DNA from: an uncultured Saprospiraceae bacterium
Lineage (GTDB): Bacteria; Bacteroidota; Bacteroidia; Chitinophagales; Saprospiraceae
Direction of reading: 5' to 3'
Assembly: GCA_938022165.1 (NCBI GenBank)
Contig: CALIEI010000044.1
Location: forward strand, 34,387-98,386
DNA length: 64,000 nucleotides
How positions within the stretch are numbered: the first letter of the stretch is position 1; the number at the start of each line of letters is the position of its first letter. The position numbers and the translations under genes are program-made. The notes beneath the pieces were generated by a model. The model did no database searches. It saw nothing but the letters and a program-made list of their open reading frames with translations, and was not told where the DNA came from. Of this stretch, positions 59,044 to 64,000 are shown piece after piece.

Positions 59044-61413
59044 ATGACAAACTATATAGGTAAATCCGTAAAGCGCGTAGAAGATAAGCGCTTCATCACA
59101 GGTCAGGGAAAATATACTGACGATATAAAAATTCCGGGTATGGTACATGCATATATCCTGCGTAGTCCATATGCACATGCGCATGTAAAAAGTATCGATA
59201 CTGCTGAAGCATCAAAGGTGCCTGGCGTGATCTCAATTATTACGGGAGCGGACATCCCGGAGGCTATCGCAGGTGTACCATGTGGCTGGCAAGTAGACTT
59301 TAAGAATGGTGACACCATGAAAGAACCTCCACATCCGCTACTGGTAAGAAAAACGGTAAGACATGTAGGTGATGGTGTAGTACTAGTAGTAGCCGAATCC
59401 AAGGCTATAGCCAAGGATGCTGCCGACATGATAGATGTCGACTACGATGTATTAGATGCCGTAGCTGATCCGAAAGCGGCAGCGCAGTCTGGCGCTCCAC
59501 TAGTACACCCCGATGCACCAGGAAATCTTTGCTTTGATTGGGAACTAGGAAACCCAAAAGAGGAAGTAGCTGCTGCGCTTGCAGGCGCTCATCACGTGAC
59601 AGAATTAGACTTTGTAAATCAACGTGTCATTCCGAACGCTATGGAAACGAGAGGTGTGGTCGCACAATATGATACGGCATATGACAAATATACGATCTAT
59701 ACTTCTACGCAAAATCCTCATTTGATCAGACTATTGATGTGTGCATTTGTATTAGGTATACCAGAGCACAAGGTCAGAGTAGTAGGTCCAGATGTAGGTG
59801 GAGGGTTTGGTAGTAAGATTTTTCATTATACGGAGGAAGCATTATTAGTATGGGCCTCTAAGCATCTAAATCTACCTATCAAGTGGTCTTCTGATAGAAG
59901 TGAGGCATTTTTGACAGATGCCCACGGTAGAGATCACGCTTCTAACGCTAAAATGGGATTTGATAAAGATGGAAACATTGTCGCATTACAAGCGACAACT
60001 TATGCTAACCTAGGGGCCTACTTATCCACCTTCGCCCCTGCTGTACCTACTTATTTGCATGGTACTTTGATGCAAGGCTTGTATACTACTCCAAAAGTAA
60101 ATGTAGATGTTAAGGGCGTGTTTACGCATACCAATGCAGTAGATGCCTATCGTGGTGCAGGAAGACCTGAAGCTACTTATTTGCTAGAGAGGCTACTAGA
60201 TTTGGGTGCTTTAGAAATGGATATGGACCCTACAGAATTGAGGCGTAAAAATTTCATCCCGGCTTTTGACGGAGTGGAGCAAGAGGGGTATCAAACACAG
60301 GTTGCCCTGCAATATGATAGTGGGAACTATGAGCCGGTTCTAGATCGTGCTTTAGAGATGGTGGGATATGAAAACTTCCGAAAAGAGCAAGCAGCCGCTG
60401 CTTCTTCCAATAAGATATTGGGCATCGGCTTTTCTACTTATATAGAAGCTTGCGGAATAGCGCCTTCAGCAGTAGTTGGCGCCTTGGGCGCTAGAGCTGG
60501 ATTGTTTGAATCCGCACAGGTGCGTGTACAACCTACAGGAAAGGTAAGTGTATACACAGGATCGCACTCTCATGGTCAAGGGCACGAAACTACTTTCGCA
60601 CAGATCGTAGCTGACAGAATGGGGATTCCTTTAGATGACGTAGAAATAATTCATGGTGATTCGGATAGTGTTGCCTTCGGTATGGGTACTTATGGTTCTC
60701 GTAGTTTGGCTGTAGGTGGATCTGCCATTGTGAAATCGATAGACAAAGTATTAGAGAAGGGTGCTAAGGTAGCTGCTCACTTGCTAGAATCATCAGTAGA
60801 CGATCTGGACTATGCAGATGGAAAATGGACTGTAAAGGGAACTGACAAATCTGTAAGTTTTGGGGATGTGTCTTTGACGGCTTATGTACCTCACAATTAC
60901 CCTGAGGGCTTAGAACCAGGTCTTGACTTTTCTAGTTTCTACGATCCTGCAAATTTCACTTATCCGTTTGGAGCGCACGTTGCTATCGTCGAGATAGATA
61001 AAGAAACGGGTGCCGTTAAACTGAAGCGATTCATAGCTGTGGATGATGTAGGGAATGTCATCAACCCAATGATTGTAGACGGCCAGATACATGGAGGTCT
61101 TGCTCAGGGTATTGGCCAAGCAATGTATGAAGGTGCATTATTTGACGATACTGGTCAGCTGATAAATGGATCTTACATGGATTATTGTATGCCACGTGCT
61201 GACGCTCTTCCAAGTTTTGAGATTGATAGAACAGTTACGCCGTGCCCTCATAATCCTTTAGGTGTGAAAGGTGCTGGTGAAGCGGGCTGTATAGGTTCTA
61301 CCCCTGCAGTAGTGAATGCAGTAGTGGATGCATTGTGGAAAGCTGGATACAAGGTCAAGGATGTTCCTATGCCTATGACTCCAGAGAGAGTATGGACAGC
61401 TATGCAAGGATAA
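59044..61413 (+). CDS. coxL: Molybdenum hydroxylase large subunit, form II CoxL-type
   Basis: A 789-aa xanthine-dehydrogenase-family Mo subunit. Cofactor motifs include VGGGFGSKIFHYTEEALL, AYRGAGRPEATYLLERL and a C-terminal VKGAGEAGCIGSTPAVVNAV with the catalytic Glu in GAGE. The active loop is AYRGAGR (form II), not the AYxCSFR of proven form I CO dehydrogenases, so CO oxidation is uncertain; another aldehyde or N-heterocycle is possible. The gene order S-L-M also fits form II. It needs molybdopterin-cytosine dinucleotide, for which moaD, moaE and moeB lie at the left end of the window. Confidence 0.93.
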   Translation: MTNYIGKSVKRVEDKRFITGQGKYTDDIKIPGMVHAYILRSPYAHAHVKSIDTAEASKVPGVISIITGADIPEAIAGVPCGWQVDFKNGDTMKEPPHPLLVRKTVRHVGDGVVLVVAESKAIAKDAADMIDVDYDVLDAVADPKAAAQSGAPLVHPDAPGNLCFDWELGNPKEEVAAALAGAHHVTELDFVNQRVIPNAMETRGVVAQYDTAYDKYTIYTSTQNPHLIRLLMCAFVLGIPEHKVRVVGPDVGGGFGSKIFHYTEEALLVWASKHLNLPIKWSSDRSEAFLTDAHGRDHASNAKMGFDKDGNIVALQATTYANLGAYLSTFAPAVPTYLHGTLMQGLYTTPKVNVDVKGVFTHTNAVDAYRGAGRPEATYLLERLLDLGALEMDMDPTELRRKNFIPAFDGVEQEGYQTQVALQYDSGNYEPVLDRALEMVGYENFRKEQAAAASSNKILGIGFSTYIEACGIAPSAVVGALGARAGLFESAQVRVQPTGKVSVYTGSHSHGQGHETTFAQIVADRMGIPLDDVEIIHGDSDSVAFGMGTYGSRSLAVGGSAIVKSIDKVLEKGAKVAAHLLESSVDDLDYADGKWTVKGTDKSVSFGDVSLTAYVPHNYPEGLEPGLDFSSFYDPANFTYPFGAHVAIVEIDKETGAVKLKRFIAVDDVGNVINPMIVDGQIHGGLAQGIGQAMYEGALFDDTGQLINGSYMDYCMPRADALPSFEIDRTVTPCPHNPLGVKGAGEAGCIGSTPAVVNAVVDALWKAGYKVKDVPMPMTPERVWTAMQG

Positions 61414-61467
61414 GATCAATTGGTAATACCAGAAGATGAAATTTTAAAATCTAAAAATTAAAAAACA

Positions 61468-62310
61468 ATGATTCCTTTATCATTCAATTATAAAAAAGCA
61501 AATTCCGTTGACGAGGCACTTTCGATGCTAACTGAGGATTCAAAAGTTTTAGGCGGTGGACATAGTTTGATTCCTGCGCTTAAATTAAGGCTCAACTCTG
61601 TGGAGACTTTAGTGGACATCTCAAAAATAGATGCCATCAAAGGTATAAATGACAATGAAAAATCTGTCACCGTTGGTGGCGGCGCTACGCATGCTTCCAT
61701 TGCAGCGAACAGCGCGCTGGCTAGCGCTGCACCCATGATGGCTGAAGCTGCTCATACTATCGGAGATATCCAAGTGAGAAACATGGGGACTATCGGTGGA
61801 AGTATCGCGCATGCTGACCCTGCTGCTGATTGGCCAGCAGTATTGCTAGCGGCAGATGCTAATGTAGTGATCAAAAATAAAGACGGTCAAAGAGAGGTAG
61901 ATATCGATCAGTTCTTTACAGGCTTTTATGAAACAGCTCTGGCTGAAGGCGAAATAATAACGGCGATAAGAATCCCCAAGACGGGATTCAATTCGAATTC
62001 TGTTTATGAAAAATTTAAGCAACCTGCTTCTAGATTTGCTATAGTAGGTGTAGCTGCTTGTGGAGAAATGGACGGGAAGACGCCGAAGAGTTTGAGGATT
62101 GGAATTACTGGATTGGCGGAGCGCGCTTTCCGACCAATGGAAGTCGAAAAGGCCTTGATTGGAAAAGAGTTAAATGAAGCCAACATTGATGCTGCTTTAG
62201 GAAATATAGCAGATGGCGTTTCAGTCATGGCTGATCACTATGCCTCAGAAAAATATAGGACTCATCTTGCAAAGGTGTATACCAAAAGGGCCTTATTGCG
62301 CTTAGTGTAA
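61468..62310 (+). CDS. coxM: Molybdenum hydroxylase FAD-binding subunit (CoxM-type)
   Basis: A 280-aa flavoprotein with the FAD motifs LGGGHSLIPALKLRL and NMGTIGGSIAHADPAADWPAVLLA. It passes electrons from CoxS to the acceptor, usually a quinone. The ATG at 61468 is preceded by an A-rich leader (55 bp after coxL). The C-terminal CO_deh_flav_C-like part (FAIVGVAACGEMDGKTPKSLRIGITGL) is present. Confidence 0.94.
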   Translation: MIPLSFNYKKANSVDEALSMLTEDSKVLGGGHSLIPALKLRLNSVETLVDISKIDAIKGINDNEKSVTVGGGATHASIAANSALASAAPMMAEAAHTIGDIQVRNMGTIGGSIAHADPAADWPAVLLAADANVVIKNKDGQREVDIDQFFTGFYETALAEGEIITAIRIPKTGFNSNSVYEKFKQPASRFAIVGVAACGEMDGKTPKSLRIGITGLAERAFRPMEVEKALIGKELNEANIDAALGNIADGVSVMADHYASEKYRTHLAKVYTKRALLRLV

Positions 62311-62401
62311 ATAAGGTAAAGCGTATAAGCAATTCTGAATTTAAAATTTCAAATGAGGTGGTCGAAAATAGATCACCTCATTTGTACTTAATACCAATGG
62401 A

Positions 62402-63298
62402 GTGGAAAGCAATAGCAATATAGAAGAAGTCAAAAAAATGCTGCAAAAGCAAGGCTACATTAGTGATGATGCTATTGCCATGTCAGTCCATCTATCCATG
62501 TTGCTGCAAAAGCCTTTATTGATAGAAGGTCCCGCCGGTGTAGGAAAAACAGAAATCGCAAAGGTCTTAGCAAAAGCACTAGACACTAATCTGATTCGAT
62601 TGCAATGCTACGAAGGACTTGATTCTAATCAGGCCATCTACGAATGGAATTATCAGAAGCAGTTGATGTTTCTGAAAATGCAGGAGGGTGAAAATTTGAG
62701 TTTGAAGGAAAAGGAAGCTAGTATATTTAATGAGGACTTTTTGATGAAGAGGCCATTGTTGGAATCTATCAGGCAAGAGAAAGCTCCTGTTTTGCTAATA
62801 GATGAAATAGATAGAGCTGACGAAGAATTCGAAAGCTTCTTTTTAGAGTTGTTGTCTGATTGGCAAGTGACGATTCCCGAAATCGGGACACAAAAAGCCA
62901 TCAGCATACCGCACGTAATCATCACTGGAAATCGTACGCGTGAGCTGTCGGAGGCGCTGCGTAGAAGATGTCTTTATCTTTGGATAGACTATCCAGCGTT
63001 TGAAAAAGAACTCAATATAGTGCTTACTAAGAATCCTAATATCAACAAAAAATTGGCTGATCAGATTTGCTTATTCATGAAGGAGGTCAGACAATTAAAA
63101 CTGGAGAAGAATCCTGGGATTGCGGAAACTCTGGATTGGGCGACGGCTTTGAGTTCTATGCATATTGAACATCTAGATAAAGAGATTGTAGAGTCTACTT
63201 TGGGCGTCATACTGAAAGACTGGCAGGACATCAGGACTAGTCAGGATTCTCTAAAGGAGCTGTTTGAGAAAGTGGGTGTTCAGCAACGCCTAGCTTGA
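62402..63298 (+). CDS. coxD: MoxR-type AAA+ ATPase (CoxD-like)
   Basis: A 298-aa MoxR ATPase: Walker A EGPAGVGKTEIAKVLA, Walker B VLLIDEIDRADEEFESFFLELL, sensor ITGNRTRELSEALRRRC. CoxD in CO oxidisers is needed to assemble the Cu/Mo active site; MoxR proteins act with VWA-domain partners, and one (coxE) follows. The start is GTG at 62402; an overlapping ATG at 62398 is out of frame. Confidence 0.9.
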   Translation: MESNSNIEEVKKMLQKQGYISDDAIAMSVHLSMLLQKPLLIEGPAGVGKTEIAKVLAKALDTNLIRLQCYEGLDSNQAIYEWNYQKQLMFLKMQEGENLSLKEKEASIFNEDFLMKRPLLESIRQEKAPVLLIDEIDRADEEFESFFLELLSDWQVTIPEIGTQKAISIPHVIITGNRTRELSEALRRRCLYLWIDYPAFEKELNIVLTKNPNINKKLADQICLFMKEVRQLKLEKNPGIAETLDWATALSSMHIEHLDKEIVESTLGVILKDWQDIRTSQDSLKELFEKVGVQQRLA

Positions 63299-63326
63299 TT
63301 CTTTTATATTGATTTAAATTTTTCTT

Positions 63327-64000
63327 TTGCCAGACCTTATTACTCGTAAAACTTCGCTACCTGAACATATCATTCAGTTTGTTCGCTTTTTGAGGACGAA
63401 GAATTTTCAAGTGAGTGTACATGAGGAATTAGAGATTCTAAAAGTATTGGAATCAGGTATACCGACAAGTTATGCATACCAAAAGTCATTTTTCAAATCT
63501 ATATTGGTAAAGAGCAGAAAGCAGTTTTTGACCTTTAGCGAAATATATGATGACTATTGGACGCAGCTAGCCAGAGCGGAGGACGGCAAAATCAAAACGG
63601 AGGAAAAGGAAACCAAAATCCCAAAACCAAGTCAACAAAAAACGAATTTGCAGGCGCTCAAAAATTGGCTTTATAACAAGCAAGCTTCTGAGCAATTGGA
63701 GGTGGCTGCATATAGCGCCTTGGAGGCTATTTCAAAACAAGATTTCTCTTCATTCAAAACGAATGAGCATAGAGACCTGCAGGACATCATCCGTGTCATA
63801 GCAAAGCGTCTATCGAATAAGAAATCTAGAAGAGATATTCGCTCTAGAGTGGAGAAAAAAATTGATATCAAAAATACGATCCGCACTTCTATGCGTAATG
63901 GTTTAGATATTCAGACCTTTCGGTTTAAAGAAAAACAAATCAAAAAGAATAATTTGGTTTTGATTTGTGATGTATCTCGATCTATGGAATTGTACACTAA
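63327..64000 (+). CDS. coxE: VWA-domain protein CoxE-like (5' part, runs off the window)
   Basis: An open frame absent from the track because its stop is beyond the window. It begins with TTG at 63327 (PDLITRKTSLPEHIIQFVRFLRTKNFQVSVHEELEIL) after an in-frame TAA at 63315; no ATG is available early. The frame stays open for 224 codons. The last residues, LVLICDVSRSMELYT, are the start of a von Willebrand A domain with the MIDAS motif DxSxS. This is the usual CoxE layout, 28 bp after coxD, and it is the expected partner of the MoxR ATPase. Confidence 0.85.
   Translation, partial: MPDLITRKTSLPEHIIQFVRFLRTKNFQVSVHEELEILKVLESGIPTSYAYQKSFFKSILVKSRKQFLTFSEIYDDYWTQLARAEDGKIKTEEKETKIPKPSQQKTNLQALKNWLYNKQASEQLEVAAYSALEAISKQDFSSFKTNEHRDLQDIIRVIAKRLSNKKSRRDIRSRVEKKIDIKNTIRTSMRNGLDIQTFRFKEKQIKKNNLVLICDVSRSMELYT

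Noticed and set aside
58023-64000. Proven aerobic CO dehydrogenase (form I)
   Set aside because: The active loop is AYRGAGR, not AYxCSFR, so form I cannot be claimed.

Overview
The window comes from a member of the Bacteroidota, most likely a Saprospiria- or Cytophagia-like lineage. The support is a type IX secretion (T9SS) PorZ homologue, two secreted proteins with T9SS-style C-terminal sorting domains, a hybrid two-component (HTCS) regulator, a bacillithiol gene (bshA), a DUF2723/TMEM260-like membrane glycosyltransferase, and promoters matching the Bacteroidota pattern TTG-N17-23-TAnnTTTG. Assignment below phylum is inference; there is no rRNA in the window.

Layout. 1-1715: molybdopterin synthase subunits (moaD, moaE) with a convergent MoeB-rhodanese. 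1.9-13.7 kb: accessory and envelope genes, including an HTH regulator, two sterol-desaturase-family enzymes (one fused to two CDGSH-type FeS motifs), small membrane proteins, an FtsX-type ABC exporter with a histidine-rich loop, a ROK sugar kinase and a coiled-coil protein. 14-22.3 kb: thioredoxin-like lipoprotein, thioesterase, an AT-rich helicase-nuclease, an esterase, an orphan zinc-finger membrane protein, a T9SS cargo protein and a MerR/B12-like regulator. 22.5-33.1 kb: T9SS cargo protein, bshA, a 1373-residue HTCS regulator and porZ. 33.2-44 kb: nadD, a lipoprotein gene and dnaN; an M16-like protein; the mreB-mreC-mreD-mrdA rod-shape operon; folA and mscS. 44-51.5 kb: DinB-like protein and HxlR regulator, M28 peptidase, rpiB and the DUF2723 protein. 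51.8-57.3 kb: tRNA-Val with a broken partial duplicate, an AsmA-like protein, tonB, vanZ and gcvH. 58-64 kb: coxG-S-L-M-D-E, a form II (AYRGAGR) molybdenum hydroxylase operon that runs off the window. The molybdopterin genes at the left end could supply the cofactor this enzyme needs.

The spacers are the least conventional part. Eight diverged copies of one structured intergenic element share three short conserved blocks separated by variable hairpins. Six of them lie directly downstream of a gene and in that gene's sense orientation. A 67-bp cloverleaf-like palindrome is inserted exactly in the T-loop of a duplicated tRNA-Val 3' half, so the intact tRNA gives the empty site. A ~124-bp tandem array with alternating subtypes follows mrdA, where rodA is often found. 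Several short satellite and REP-like repeats fill other gaps. I found no CRISPR array, rRNA, complete insertion sequence or prophage.
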